A program made the translations under genes and the position numbers. A stretch of 64,000 nt of DNA from Trissonchulus latispiculum. Its lineage: Eukaryota; Nematoda; Enoplea; Enoplida; Ironidae. Positions 11,401 through 25,800 of the stretch are shown in pieces (position 1 is the first letter of the stretch; every line of letters starts with the position of its first letter). The notes beneath the pieces are model-generated. The model was not told the DNA's origin, searched no databases, and worked only from the letters and a program-made list of their open reading frames with translations. Where the stretch lies: positions 37,047 to 101,046 of the forward strand of contig JASAND010028151.1 in assembly GCA_030248195.1 (NCBI GenBank), in the 5' to 3' direction.

Positions 11401-14400
11401 TTTAGAATAAAAAAAATGAAATTGAGAAAATGTTTAAAATATGATTCTTTGCGCTTCATTTTTCGACATTTTGAGCGATTAATCTGCCTTTCGAAACAAA
11501 CTGCTCAAAATTTATCAAACATTTAGCTCAAAATTATGAAAAAACTGAAGTGCGAAACTTAAAAAATTAAGTTACAATATAGACGAACAGACCCCTTAAT
11601 ATTTGCTGCATTAGACAATCAAGATCAGCGTCAGAGTAAGATCTTTCTTGCTGGTCAACCGTTGTACTACTTTTCCAATGAAGTCTTGGCATTATAGTAC
11701 GTGCTATGCAAGAAATATTTGGAAAAGTCGTCCAATGATGTCTTGAAACGAGTGTTGTTCTAGTTTACCAGCGTTGTAAACTTATGTCAAAATTGCATGA
11801 CATTGTACTACAATGCCAATTGGACTACTTTGCTACAACATATCCACGTTCAATCGAGCACAAATTAATTTTCAACTCTTGTCTTTACGAAAACAAAAAA
11901 TAAGTCCAACAATTTCTATAAATCTAAATTCGTTCTTGCTTGCAGGTTATGTTAAAGTCAGTCATATTACATTAAAATGTGTGTAGATTTAGCTATTCTA
12001 TAATAAAACTGAAAAATTAAGAAAACAATATTCCGGCGAAGCCGGAAATTTTTTGGAAATTTACCACCGCAAAACTAAATTTTAGGCACATTTTTGTCCT
12101 TTTTCAGAAAAATTTTGGAAAAAAGGAAATAAAAGGAATTTTTGCAGAAAAAAGGAAAAAAAGGACGACCTCAAAAAAAGGAAAAAAAGGAAAAAAGGAA
12201 CCGCGGCAGCCCTGCAATATTTTGCGATAATTTTAAACTTCTTAATCGATTTGTCATTCTCAAACTAGTGCAAAGCACACAACCAGTTTCAAAAATTTCA
12301 CGAAAATTGGTAACTCACTTCACACTGCTCAATGTGAACCTGAGCGAAGAACAGCACTGTGCTAACTTGCTGCAAAAGAACATCATTGCGGACCTGAAAA
12401 TTAAATAGTAAAGCCAGTTTCATAAGCCCAGCTGTCAGACATACGTCCACGCACGTCTGCATGCGTTCACAACCCACTTTAACAGTATATGTTTCTAGTT
12501 GGTGTTATCATTAGTTAGCCCTCGTCTGATATTTTTCGCTAACACTGAATATCCGCCTAACCAAAACTTGGGATCAACAAATTTTTCGGTTTCAATGCCA
12601 AAATTCCAACTTTTCTGACAACTATTCCAGTGTATTGAATTGCTATCATCAAGTCAGCTAAAGGATCGAGTTGAAAATATTTTCAAAACATTTTTGCAAA
12701 ATATTTTTAATCCTAAACTTTTAACGGACATGCGGATTGTGGACACTTTTCTCAAGTTGGATATGCGGATATAAAAATTACCGCATATAAGAGTAGAGTA
12801 GTTAGAGCATCATCATTAGTGGGAGTAGATAAAGCTAATTAAGGACAGACTCAACGATCAGACTGAATTTGATGCATTCATTCTTTCTTGAATGCTTTTT
12901 AAACATATCTGACGATTCAAGAATCAAGGTTCCCATTGCGGTGACAGGTTCCAGGCGATGTAGCGAGAATTATCCTAGCTATAACTGATGGCGAGAAGCA
13001 AAGAAACGCATATAATGAGAAGACCATTGACGCGCCCGAAGAGAAGAAGAGAGTCAAGAATCAAAAAGGAAAACAAAGTTAATACACTATTGTGGAACTT
13101 GGCTTAAATATGTTGTATACGTAAGGCTTACAGATATTACGATATTCAATATTTTGTATGTTAGCTTATGCCAATAAATGATACATATTTTGCTACATAT
13201 TGCTACATAATTAAATGTTAATAACGGTGTTCAGCGTACATTATCAAAATCTTGCATAGAATAAACGTCAACTTGTTCACGCATATGACTGGGAAGTTCC
13301 TCAAAAATGTCTCGCAACCTGAAATGTTCAAAACAACAGCTATACACGCAATACAGCCTGAATTCCACAGCAAGCGCTACAAAGTCGATAGTATAGCGTT
13401 GACCTTTCTGCCCCTATAATAGTGGTTTCCTTAAGCACCCAGTGTTTATAGAGATTGAGAAATCCGAACTCTCTGCTATTGAGAAATCCGAACTTCAAAA
13501 AGCGATCCACTGTCGTGGAGTAAACAGAAATTTCTTACGTATGGAAAATCCGACAATAACTCTCACCCGACAAAGAGTAATATTTACTTACTTTCCAGCT
13601 TTTGTGATAACAGCACTAGACTGCCGACATGTTCTAATGTAATCCCACATAAAGCAAAGACGGCGCCTGTGATGTCGAATTTCTCGGAGAGGTCGAACTT
13701 GTCTACAATAAAGCAAACAGATTTTCATGCAAGTTTAAGAGGGGGGGTGCAGGGGCGCACCCAGGATTTTGAAAAGGGGGGGGGTCGAGCCGGAAAAAAT
13801 TTTTTGCCTTCGCCTGACACGTTTACGCGGGGGGGGGTGGCGGTGGCGAAGTTTTCAACAAAGAGTTCGTTTTGGGAGCCACAAAAATGACGAGATTTAG
13901 GAGTCGTCGCCGGGGGGTCTGGGGGGCTGTTGAGAAAATTTTTGAAATTTTTAAAAAAAGCCGTAATGGAAATCTTTAAAAAGATTTCAATAAAAGTTGA
14001 GAAATTCTTTGACATAATGGCAAAATTTGTATTGGAAAGTTTGAAAAGATTTGAATAAGGCACGCACTTTTTTGAAATCGAGATAGAAAAGTACCGCAGC
14101 CGCGGAAATTCAGTAAAATGGAGGTAAAAAACGCCGCATGTTCCAAAACGTTGTAAACGTTAATACAGAATAGCGCCGCAGGCGAGAACAATTTTTAAAT
14201 TCGGTTAGAAAAGCACCGCAGGCCCGAAAAATTTTGAAAATTCAGTTAGAAAAGCGCAACAGGCCCGAAAACTTTTGAAAATGCAGTTTAAAAAGTGCCG
14301 AATGCGAGAAAAATTTTAAAACTCGGGATAGAAAAGCGCCGCAGGCGAGAAAAATTTTAAAAAACGGGATAGAAAAGCGCCGCAGGCGAGAAAAATTTTA

Positions 14401-17400
14401 AAAATCGAGATAGAAAAGCGCCACAGGCGAAAAAAATTATAAAAATGGCGATAGAAAAGCGCCGCAGGAGCTAAAAATTTTCATAATTTTTAATTTTATG
14501 CACTAAAAATAGCTGAATTTTTGCTTTCTCCCCAAAAATTCCCGGGGGGGGTCGGACAAAAAGGGGGGGTCGGAACCCCCAAACCCCCCCCCCCCTGGGT
14601 GCGCCCATGGGGGGGGGTCCACTTTAGGGTCATTTTTTCGACCATCTCCAATTTTTCTCATTTTCACATATTTTATTGTCCAAGTGGGATATTTTAACGA
14701 GTTTATAAAATTTAAGTTGGATCTCTTACGGCTGTTGAGAAAATTCACCTCAAACTAGAGGTATGCATGTGTTCAACATAGGAAATCGAAAAAGTGTCGA
14801 TTATCAGTCTGCGCCAAAAAAATCTCGAAACCGGTGAAAGATACCGGGTAACATTTGGTAGCGATTTAAACCTCTAAACAGATACTGTGTCACTGTGGAA
14901 TTAGAATTTTGAATTAGGCCTTCAAAAAATTTTAATGGATTTTTGAAGTTAGCGAACTGCCGAAAATCGCTAAAATCTGTCGTTTTTGGTGACCAAAAAT
15001 GGGGGTCACTAAGTTTGACTGCATATTATAAAAAATAGAAGTCCTAAGTAAAAATTCTAATTCCACAGTGACACAGTATATGTATCAAGCTTTCGAACGA
15101 TACCCAATTTTACTTCGAATCTTTTGCCAGTGTCGAGATTTTTTTGGCGAAGAATTAATTTTTTTCTGCAAAATTGCGAAAATTGCTGTTTTTTTCGAAA
15201 GATAGGCATTTTACGACCAAGCTATATTGCGAAATTGCATTTTTTGCATTTCAGCATATTTATTCATGCCTTAGAATCCATTTGTTGTATGAATTATGCC
15301 GACAGCTGTGTCCAGTACTTCTCAGTGCGCCAATGGGGAACCTCAGACCTCGAAATTCACAAAACAGCGATTTTTCAAAATTTTCAAAATATGGCATATT
15401 ATATATCAATCGAAAGCTCTCAGTGCAGGGATGAATTCTTCTCATAGAACTATGGCTCGGAAATGCTTCTATTTTAAGTTAAGCACTCTTAAATATTTCA
15501 TTACATCGGGGGGAACAGCGGCCTTGTTTCATCGGAAAATCGTTTAAGGAAGCTTCGGATCATGCTTATCTGGCTTGAATCTGTTCGAAAATGTTTTTAT
15601 TAATTGTTTTTAAATGTGCATAACAAAATAAGCTAAATATATGCAGTTGATTTGCGCAAACTGGCTTCAGTTGTCTGCAGCACCCTCATTTTCGCTGATA
15701 TTCAAATTGTATGTACTCAATGAATGGCTCATAACTTAGGGAGAACTGACAAAATTTAAACTTGAAATGTACGACATATGGCTAGATTATGTGTGAAAAT
15801 GAGCGAAATCCGTGGTCTAAAAATTTTTCACGATGGAAACCCCACCCCCTTAAGGCAGTAGTTTTTTGGGCAAGAAATGTTTACAGACAACAAGAATAGA
15901 GTTGCAATTGTATGAAACACTCCAAAATAACTTCTTTTAGCGATCTTACAATCTGTCTGTCTGTGATAAAGCTTTGAAAACTCGATTTTTCCGCCCAAGG
16001 CTGAATTTGAATATTTCTAGCTGGTTAGACCCAGCATAGTTGTGATTATATTCCGCAAAAAATCCAGGTTGACTTTCTCCACCGATGGTGTTTCCCCCAC
16101 ACTGGCATAAAGGTATGGTTCAAAAAATTGGGGTTCTCGCGCTTGGCTATATCTAGTAGAAAATTGCCACAATTGGCATAATTGCCACATAACAGGAATG
16201 GAAGGCCGCCAAAGAAGTGCCTCCCCGGAATTTTTGATCTCACAAGGATCCTTAGGGTACAAAATTTTTGCCAAAGTAGCCAATTTTCAGAAATTTCCTG
16301 CTTCGCCGGAGATTTTACGTCAAAATATTTATTTTTAGCAAAAACTCAGGAGGTTTTGAGAACTCCATTGTATTTCTCCATGCAAATTAAAATACGTCAG
16401 AAAGGCTAGTTATAAATACTAAAATACTAAATGATAAATACTAAATACACCACACTTTTCGCTTTTTATCCCACCCCTCCTCGAAAATTTGTCCCCTCTT
16501 TTGGACTGGGCGGAGGGGTCCCCGCAGAGAAAAATCCAGGCATAAACACAAGCATAATGAAAAATAATGCAAGTTGACGATCTAAAGGAAGTTATTGCCA
16601 AAGCAATGTTTGTGTTTTACATCACTGATCTATGTGTTGTGAACGGTTAGCCTTGAACTGCTTATGCACTAAAATATCGCCGTAGAAATGCGTTAATTAA
16701 GTTTGTTGGCGAATATCTTCACTGCAGTTATCATACATTTTCTTCTTTTCCTACTTCCCCCTAAAGTTTCTTTTAAGTTCACTCGGAAAGAAAAGAAAAA
16801 TTTAATTGAGTGAACGTCTTTCGAAATGGTTTTTCGAATAAATCTCATTGGAAACTATATATCTCATCTATCTCATTGTTGAAACACAGTGCCACAGTCT
16901 TCCTGAAGTAAAAAAGCAATTCCAGTCCTGAAAAGTTCAGCAAAACTGTAGAATAATTCAAGTTCATAGAATTCTACTGTTTTACTAAAATGTTCAGGAG
17001 TTCTGCAGAATTTCTGTAATTTTTTGGAATTCTACAGAATTCTTGATTCACAGTTTTACGGTTAGCTTTAGTTTCTTTTTTACGGTTACACGTATATTGC
17101 ATAATGCCTTGCTTAACTCACTTGTATAAGTCTGGATTTATGGCGTAAACATTGTAAAGGGGTACAGTGAATTGCTGATCCAAAAATTTCTGCGCAAAGT
17201 CTGACACAGGATATGTTCGAAAGTCCCAGTGATGTAGCACTCTTGCCGGAATAACGGCTAGACGACCTCCATGACATCTGGGACACATATAGCGACCGAG
17301 ATAATCACAATAAACCACACGCTTCGCGTCTGCTAAAAGAGATTATGAAAAAATATCAAACATGGCGAACCGACATCTAAAAATGTAGCACAAAACAAAA

Positions 17401-20400
17401 AATGTATGCAACTACACAATTTTGCTAAAAAGGTCAAGGGGACTACAAGTAGAACTAAAATTTCGATGTTGCAATTCTTGTTTAATTTCATAATGTGCAG
17501 GTGATTCTACTATGGCCCGCTACCTTTTAAACCATAGTATACCTCCAACTTACTTGTTGGACAAATTTTTGAACCACACATAGCACAGTGATAATTTTGT
17601 AACTCTAGAAGTTGCTTCTTTCTTAAACACAAAAACGTCAACAAATGCAGTACATAATGGTTTATAAAAATGCATTACTTTACGGTTACAGAGTGTTATT
17701 ACGTGAGTTCTGATAATACAAAACTCACAATTCCCGCCATAAAAACAATAGTCGCAGTTCTGCCAAAATGGTTTTTGGCTTTGGCTTTTTGGTTTTGGCT
17801 TCTTTGGTCTTTTCATCCAGCCAAAAATCACTCGAATCGAATCCATTGGGTAGTTTGTGAGAAATCGATGTTCAAAACAAAATGGTCGGAATTTTGCCAA
17901 AATGGCCAAAACTTCGTCAAAAAAGCAACGAATCCCAGCCAATAATCATTGATAACCTGTGCAGTTAGACCGTGTATATCGATTGAGTGTAAATCACGGT
18001 TTTTTTGCGTAAAATATTGCGTATTTACGCAGTCGAGCTTAAAAATACGCAGCCAAAAACAAAAGTACGCACCAAAATACGCAGCCGAAAAATTCGGTAG
18101 TAGGAATTTCTAGAGTGCTCTAAATTAATTTCTTGAGACAATTTACCGTAGTTTGGGCTCTGGCTTCTTCTGGGGGGCTTCCGCCCCCCAGACCCCCCCG
18201 AATCTCTCTTCGATTCTCCTTCCGTCTGCATTTGATTTGTACTTTCTGCCTAAGCCCACGTTGTACCATGCGATGCTTTTCTTTCTATTTGATTTGATAT
18301 CGTATATATATAAATTAAAATCTTCTATACGTATATATGTGTTCAATCAAGGGAACAGTAACTGTATTTGTCTAACCAAATATTGACTTACCTATTAAAC
18401 TGTTCAAGGCAAAGAATTCAAAGTTTTAAGAGCAAATTTACTCCGAAATTTAAAATCTTCTTCAACTTCTGGGGGCTGCGCCTCCCAGACCCCCTGCATA
18501 TCTATTTTCGTCACCTATTAATACTCATACTCTTACACCACAAAGAGAGCACGCAATTTAAACAGGAGCTAAGATTCTTAACGTTGTTTAAAACTCTTAA
18601 AAACAGCATTAATTCGACGCTAAATGCGTTTATAGCTTTTATAACGTTGAGAAGCGATTTTTGTAATTTTACGCAGTCGAAATTAAAAATACGCACTCGA
18701 AAACAAAAATACGCAAAATTTACGCAGGTCCGATTTTCAAAAAAAAACCCTGGTGTAAATAAGCCAAAATTGTCTAAGATTTGGCAGTAATTTTTAAAAA
18801 ACTGAAAACCTCGAAAATGGCCGTTTTTTGACCCCCAAAATGGTTTTTGGCTTATACTGACTTAACTACTGGAGGCAACTCAACGGTTTTGAAAGCAAAA
18901 ATGTTCGTTTTGGTGTCCTCTTTCCAGCCATAACAACCAATCCGGTGTATCGACTACTTATGTACTGAAAAAATAATGGCAAGAACCAAAACTTTCTTAT
19001 CTTTTCACCTAAAATGCGGGACTGGTCCCGGAATGCTAAAGAGCACCAAAATAATATATTTGGAAAGTTTCCTTCATTTTCATAGAGAATTGGAGCCTGT
19101 AAGGTCAAATTTACACAAAGCGATACCAGCACCTTAAACTCGACTGAATATTGTGGAGTTTATTTCAAGTTTACAACGAATATTTTCTGAAATCTCAGAA
19201 ATCAAAGATTTAAAAACTTAAAAATTTTTAAATGTTACATTTCAGGAATTTTAAAAGCTGTAGGAAAAGAAATATTGTTAATATATTCGTAGTCGAATGT
19301 TAGTTGAGTGTTGAATCAAATTAAAGGTTTCGTTCAAGAGAACGCGAATATGTATCAAATAAGCCGATTTAGAACGGTTCGTAGTTGCCGCGCCCATATT
19401 CCAAAATTAAAAAGTTGCTTTGATTGTTACAAACTTGGTTCATTGAAAGCTGTCTGAATAGCACTTATTATCGGGTTATCGCTCAACATAGCTGTCTGCG
19501 AAAGTTCTCTCTTCAAACCCCAAAAATGGGCTATTTGGCCACTTTTGGAGGGCTAGCCGGGTTCCTTCGTTAGCCGGGTTTAAATCGTCCAAAAGTGTTC
19601 AAATTGCACTTTTCGGAGTTTAAAAAAGGGTAATTTGCACAGACAGCACTTTTAACACGTTCACGGCAATTCAAAAATTAGTTGTATAAACCAGTGCGCA
19701 TTTCCTTATTTTCGCTTAATTTTGTGCATAGTGAAACATGTGTTCTACGGCTCGTTGTGGCGAACACCTCCCACACTTTTATATCTCCTAAAAGTTTCCC
19801 CTTTCAAAATTTGTTATCGTAGTGTAGCGTTACAGTTTCAATATCGAACAACAGTAAGAAGACGACTGCAAAGATGTAAAAAATGATTCTCAGGAGTCTG
19901 AGTATTATTGAGTAAACGAGTTTACGACAATTATAAGAAAAAGTATTTGGACATACCCGACTATCTGTTACCTATTTCCGGAGCTATATCAATGCCCTAT
20001 GGATGTCGGAAAAACTACTTGGAATGTGGGGATTACGCTGGCTTGCCTCCGGCTTAGGCTCACAAGCTGCAAAAACACGGCGGCAAAGAACGAGTATGCG
20101 GAGCGAAGTTGGTATTGAGTTCAAAAGGTTCTTTCAGAATTCTGGTCGAGCACGCAAGATTTCAACAACTTTTTTGAATAGTAAAAGCGTAATAGCTGCA
20201 TAACTGTCTCAACGGTTCAAAAAAGGCACTGTAATGTGAAACGTTTCGACAGAATCGGTGGGAATCCAAAAACAGTAACTATAAAACTAAACGGTAAACT
20301 GTAAACGGCAAGTTGAAATACATAAACGGAAGCACAAACGATGTTTTTGCGAAGAAATACAGAGATAAGATTTTTTATTATCACCACCTGTAGTTCATGG

Positions 20401-22786
20401 CCACGATTCGTCCCAAAACAATCATATATACCGTTACCGCCTTACCCATAGGTTCTGATAGCAAAAAAAGTTTATAAAAATGATTGTGCATGACTGCAAG
20501 TTTGCCAAAATAAACAGCAACTGTTAAAAACGTATCCCAGAAAACTTTCATGCCGCCAGAAGTGCGTTTCAGAAGAGGCACAAGTACCTGACTATTGCCA
20601 ATATCTGACAGCCAGTCTAAATCTGCTGTCTAAACAACACTCCAAGTCTCTAACGATCGCAAAAAATTATCATATTTTTCGGGATATGGGACCGCTGATA
20701 CCATGTGCCGTCCCGAATCGGCTTAGAGGGGGTCGCGATTTTTCGACCATCCCCGATTTTTCTCATTTTCACATATTTTGTAGTCCTCATGGGTCCGCAA
20801 ATCAAGATACAGTCCCGGCTGAAAGTAACCCTCATTTTTCGCGAGCAACTCGCGAATTGCTCGCGAACAATTGGTAAAAAGTGCTCGCAAGTTTTCACGA
20901 ACAGCCAGTTTTTGTGTTTCTTTTCTGAAATCCTTTTGACCATTTTATCAAAACAATTTCCATACGTATATATACACGCATAACTGTACATACTTATGCA
21001 TATATACAACTAAACATTGTGCAAACTTGTATATATGAAGTAACGTACGTAAGCAACAGCGCTGAAGAAGCTGCAGAAAAACTTTGAAAATGAATGAAAA
21101 TTTGAAGTAGTCGACATAAAAAGCATAAACTTAGGTAGAAAAACTCTGCGAGCAAACGCGAGCATTGCATAAAAAGGACTACAAATTTTCGCGAGTTGCT
21201 CGCAAATTGCTCGCAAGCAAAAGGGTGGGTTACTTTCAGCCGGGACTGTAGGTGCGTTTGTTGCAAAACTTTTCCAATCATTCACAATAGTCCTCCAAAG
21301 GTGACCCCGACATGTGACATAGGAAAATGAAAAAGTTAGGAAAACTTTTCTGCTACCAAAAGTTTGAGCGCTGTGTAAGAGAAAATCGGCTACAACTTGC
21401 TGTAAACCTAACTTGGACTAGGTAAAGTGCTAATATCTATACGAGGTTATTTTTCGTAAGGTCGCTTATTTTATACGAATTTTCAAAATCCGGAGAAGTC
21501 GATTTTTGCTCAAAATCGCTCTACAATTGTGTAGGTCAGTGGACGTCTTGTCCTGTCCTGTCCTGGTGTAGAAACTTCGCATTTAGATATTAGCACAGCA
21601 TATTATTAGAGCTTTATTTTGCATATAATCAATCCCTATCAGGCCTTTTCAATAGCTCACAGTTTTGGTAGCAGAAATTCCATTTTTCCTCAAAAATCGT
21701 CAGTTTTCGAAAATTTCATGTATTCTGCTTCATAAGTCAGACAAATCTTAAGGCATCTCAATAAAATTTGGTATGCTAGTAGGCTGGGATAAAACCAACG
21801 TGTATGCAAAGTTTCATGCCAATAGCCTGTGTTTTCCTCTAGTGACATACTACGATAGCATGGCGGGCACCTAGCGGCAAAAAATGTCAAATTTTCAACT
21901 TTTTCAAATATAGCCATATGTTATATCAAATTGAAGCTCTCGATGTCCTGAACATTTTACCTTCGCGCACCAAGTCTCTACAAAGCAGTATGAGAAAGTT
22001 AGAGCGAGTTAAAGTTTGAAGCAAGTCACAGTCGGAATGAGCTTGACCAAATCATTCAAGCGCCGTGTCTCGCTCATTGCTTGGCTTGCTTGCCACTGCA
22101 ATTTATGCGGTAATAAACACCTACAGGTAAAGGCTTTAAACTGATGTATTTGTCATGCCGCAGTCTCTTGTCATCCTATGTGTACGCGACTTCAAAGCTC
22201 TCAGCAAGGCATACTAACGTAAATACTAAACTAGGGGGGAAAATGCCCTCGACGGGCAACCAACTTGGTAGAATAGGGAAAGAATTGAATCTTAAATACA
22301 CGGTACATGGTTACAACTGAGATTCTGCTGAAGCGGAAAAATGCCGTTTCTCAGCGACTAAAATGGCAGAAACCAGCTTTGTGCGCCGAATAGGGAATCT
22401 ACTCGGCGACTAAAATGAAAGAAACCAGCTTTGTGCGCCGAATAGGGATCTACTCGGCGACTAAAATGAAAGAAACCAGCTCTGTGCGCCGAATAGGGAA
22501 TCTACTCGGCGACTAAAATGAAAGAAACCAGCTTTGTCGCCGAATAGGGAATTCCCTCCTTCCGCCCTATTCGCGCGAACTTATCGTCTTTCGGGAGGAA
22601 ATATATAGGTAATTATTCTGTTAGGAACTGCAAACGTAAGCATTGCGCTCAATATGACTTTTCCCGTACCGGTTGCGTGGAGGCTAGGGCTTGGGTGGCG
22701 CTAGATTAATTTCTTTTTGAGCTACTTGTTGCGTGAAATATTTCACGCATACAACCGCTAGCAGGACCAACACAAAGCAACAATAA

Positions 22787-22880
<94 letters not shown>

Positions 22881-25800
22881 ATACAGTTTAAACAATGCCG
22901 ACAGTCCTTGTGCTAAAACATGTGAAATCAATCGCATTTCATTTATACTAAGTATATAATGTTTGATTGTATCATTTCTCGACAAGATCAGGACGGAGCA
23001 CATACATACGTACACCAGCAACAATATCCAAATCGTATATGCTCTCCTCTCAATGTGATAGCACATCGAAGACAGCGTATTTGTGTCTGTGAAAACCTTG
23101 ACTTAAGTGCTTGATGAAACTGTTGTTTCGCATTCTGAAGTAATTCTGCCATTCTGAAGCTCTCTATCATAATTTAGCAAAGCAACACATAATAGGCTTC
23201 AAAGTTCGCGCGAATAGGGCGGAAGGAGGGAATTCCCTATTCGGCGACAAAGCTGGTTTCTTTCATTTTAGTCGCCGAGTAGATTCCCTATTCGGCGCAC
23301 AGAGCTGGTTTCTTTCATTTTAGTCGCCGAGTAGATCCCTATTCGGCGCACAAAGCTGGTTTCTTTCATTTTAGTCGCCGAGTAGATTCCCTATTCGGCG
23401 CACAAAGCTGGTTTCTGCCATTTTAGTCGCTGAGAAACGGCATTTTTCCGCTTCAGCAGAATCTCAGTTGTAACCATGTACCGTGTATTTAAGATTCAAT
23501 TCTTTCCCTATTCTACCAAGTTGGTTGCCCGTCGAGGGCATTTTCCCCCCTAGTTTCGCTTATTTTTCCGCTGCAGAGAAAAATTAAAATCATGTCAGAG
23601 AAGTTATGTACAGACACAATGTACGTAAGCAAAGCTAGCTACCGTAAACAGGCTGGATGAAAACGTTCTAGTTCAACTGAATGTATTTGCTGAAGCGGAA
23701 AAATGTCTGTTAATAGCCTTTTCAGAACTTTATACACGGTGCGTCATCTTAGGCTGGAAGGCCACTGTTCATGGCCTCTACAGAACATTATACACGGAGC
23801 GTTATCTTAGGCAGGAAGGCTATTTTAAAAGCCAACCAGCACCGTAACCTTGGATATGCAGTTATATACATGACAAAAGTTGCTCTGCTCATTTAGGGCT
23901 TTCATTTAAAACCAAATTTGACAACTTTTGGAAATTTTGATTTTTGACCAATTAGGACCCCTTGCCAGGCCGCCACAGGTCGCTAGGGACCAGTTTGGAG
24001 GGGTCCACCAATGAGATAAAATGTTCGCCTCACCAAGGGCTTTCATTTGATACCAAACTTGAAAACTTTTCAAAAAACCAATTTTGGACCGGTCCGGACC
24101 CTGGTCACGGCGCCACAGGCCGCTGGGTCCACTTGGGAGGGGTCCTCCAATGACAAAAAATGTTCGCCTCACCAAGGGCTTTCATCTGATACCAAACTTG
24201 GCCACTTTTGCAATAATCGATTTTTGGCCATGTTGGACCGGTCCGGACCCTGGTCAGGGCGCCACAGGCCGCTGGATCCACTTTGGAGGGGTCCTCCAAT
24301 GACAAAAAATGTTCGCCTCACCAAGGGCTTTCATTTGATACCAAACTTGACAATTTCTGGAAAAATCTATTTTTGACCATTTTGGTCCCGGTCCGGACCC
24401 TGGTCAGGGCGCCACAGGCCGCTGGATCCACTTTGGAGGGGTCCTCCAATGACAAAAAATGTTCGCCTCACCAAGGGCTTTCATTTGATACCAGACTTGG
24501 CCACTTTTGGAAAAATCGATTTTTGGCCATTCTGGACCGGTCCGGACCCTGGTCAGGGTGCCACAGGCCGCTGGGTCCACTTTGGAGGGGTCCTCCAATG
24601 ACAAAAAATATTCGCCTCACCAAGGGCTTTCATTTGATACCAGACTTGGCCACTTTTGGAAAAATCGATTTTTGGCCATTCTGGACCGGTCCGGACCCTG
24701 GTCAGGGCGCCACAGGCCGCTGGGTCCACTTTGGAGGGGTCCTCCAATGACAAAAAAATATTCGCCTCACCAGGGGCTTTCATTTGATACCAAGCTTGGT
24801 CACTTTTGGAAAAATCGATTTTTGGCCATTTTGGACCAGGTCCCCGGTCCGGACCCCTGGCCAGGGCGCCACAGGGGTCCGGGCGAAACCTACTATAGCC
24901 TATGCTGTAGTGCTCCCGCACCCCACCCCAAACCCCAAATAAGAGAGACCTGCTCACTGTATTCTGTAGAAGAGGTTAAAGTTGGAGTTGCGACACGGTA
25001 GGGCCCACCACCATCAGGGTGCCCCCCAGCCCCATGGATAGGTCCTACAGCGAAACTAATGGGTCCTTTAGATTCACCATATAGGGGTTCCTATTCAAAT
25101 ACAAAACCTCAGCCCAGCAGCTCTTATGCATAGGGCCCCACTCATGGGGAGCCTCAGACCCTCTTTTACACGTTAACTTTCGAGGGCGCCTGGCCAGGGC
25201 GCCACAGGGCACCGACCGACATCCTATATAGCCTATGTTCATATTCACGTTAGTACCTTCCTACATGCACAACATGAGAGCCCGGCTTCGCTCGCTCCGT
25301 TCTATTTCGAAGCTAATAGATTTTCGGACTTAGTTTTTTTTCGGGGGTCATTTTGGGGGTCCCCACCGGGGGGGGGGGGGGTGGGGCCATCTGGGGGGGT
25401 CCGGGAACCGCGGAAAGTAATTTCCCCGGAATTGCGGAACTTTTTGTACAAAAAAACTTAAAATAGTAGGGCTCTGAAGGGTCTTCCGACCTGCACCCCT
25501 GGGGGGGGGAAGAGGAGAAACGCGACCTGCGCGGGGGGCCAATTTTCATCTCAAGATCTACCCGGCCGATCCGGCTGAAATTTTCACAGCATGTACCCCT
25601 GCCCACAGGCTCTTCACACACCAAGTTTCAGCCCGATCGGTCCACTCCTCCGCTGGCCACAGGCCAAACAATGTCCAGATTATACACATTGCGTCAAATT
25701 TTCCCTATTCTAGGGGGAGCGCTAACGCGCTCCCCCTAATTGTAGGGATTTGAACTGCAATATCTCAAGACTGGATTGACCCTGGACTCTAAAAATTTGT

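Larger units (their letters stand above)
9735..12214. mobile_element. GGAAAAAAAGG-rich transposon with 6-bp duplication, copy 1
   Basis: Ends CAGGGTTGCCGCGCGACC / CCGCGGCAGCCCTG are flanked by CAATAT (9729-9734 and 12215-12220). The terminal 100 bases on each side are repeats of AAAAAAGGAAATAAAAGGAA. The element is 2480 bp with no transposase. It hosts two smaller palindromic elements (10575-10975 and about 11015-11540) and sits in the intron between Rubicon exons K and L. Confidence 0.75.
22231..25738 (+). mobile_element. Modular palindrome-array-hairpin element, copy 2
   Basis: It matches copy 1 (4221-7608) throughout: palindrome 22231-23553, two 58-bp GGCTGGAAGGCC units, about six 139-149-bp array units (23890-24850), the CCGCGGAAAGTAATTT segment and a terminal hairpin with a 12-bp stem TAGGGGGAGCGC/GCGCTCCCCCTA and TAAC loop (25711-25738). 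It lies in the intron between Rubicon exons F and G. Confidence 0.88.

Noticed and set aside
13592..13633. A 42-base exon starting at AACATGTCGG with acceptor ATTACATTAG
   Set aside because: Reading further upstream gives a continuous RH-domain frame to a better acceptor (TTTATTGTAG) at 13703-13704, so this is one 111-base exon.
16017..16283. Minus-strand open frames of 65-88 codons in the H-I intron
   Set aside because: No family motif and no splice context. The Rubicon phases join H to I directly.
17550..17942. Minus-strand 130-codon open frame
   Set aside because: The only real coding part is the 51-base Rubicon exon at its 3' end, and that is read in a different frame. The rest has Asn/Lys/Phe-rich random composition.
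22231..25738. Calling the modular elements Helitrons or Helentrons outright
   Set aside because: The terminal hairpin followed by CTAA is suggestive, but no 5' TC, no consistent A/T or T/T insertion site and no Rep-helicase were seen.
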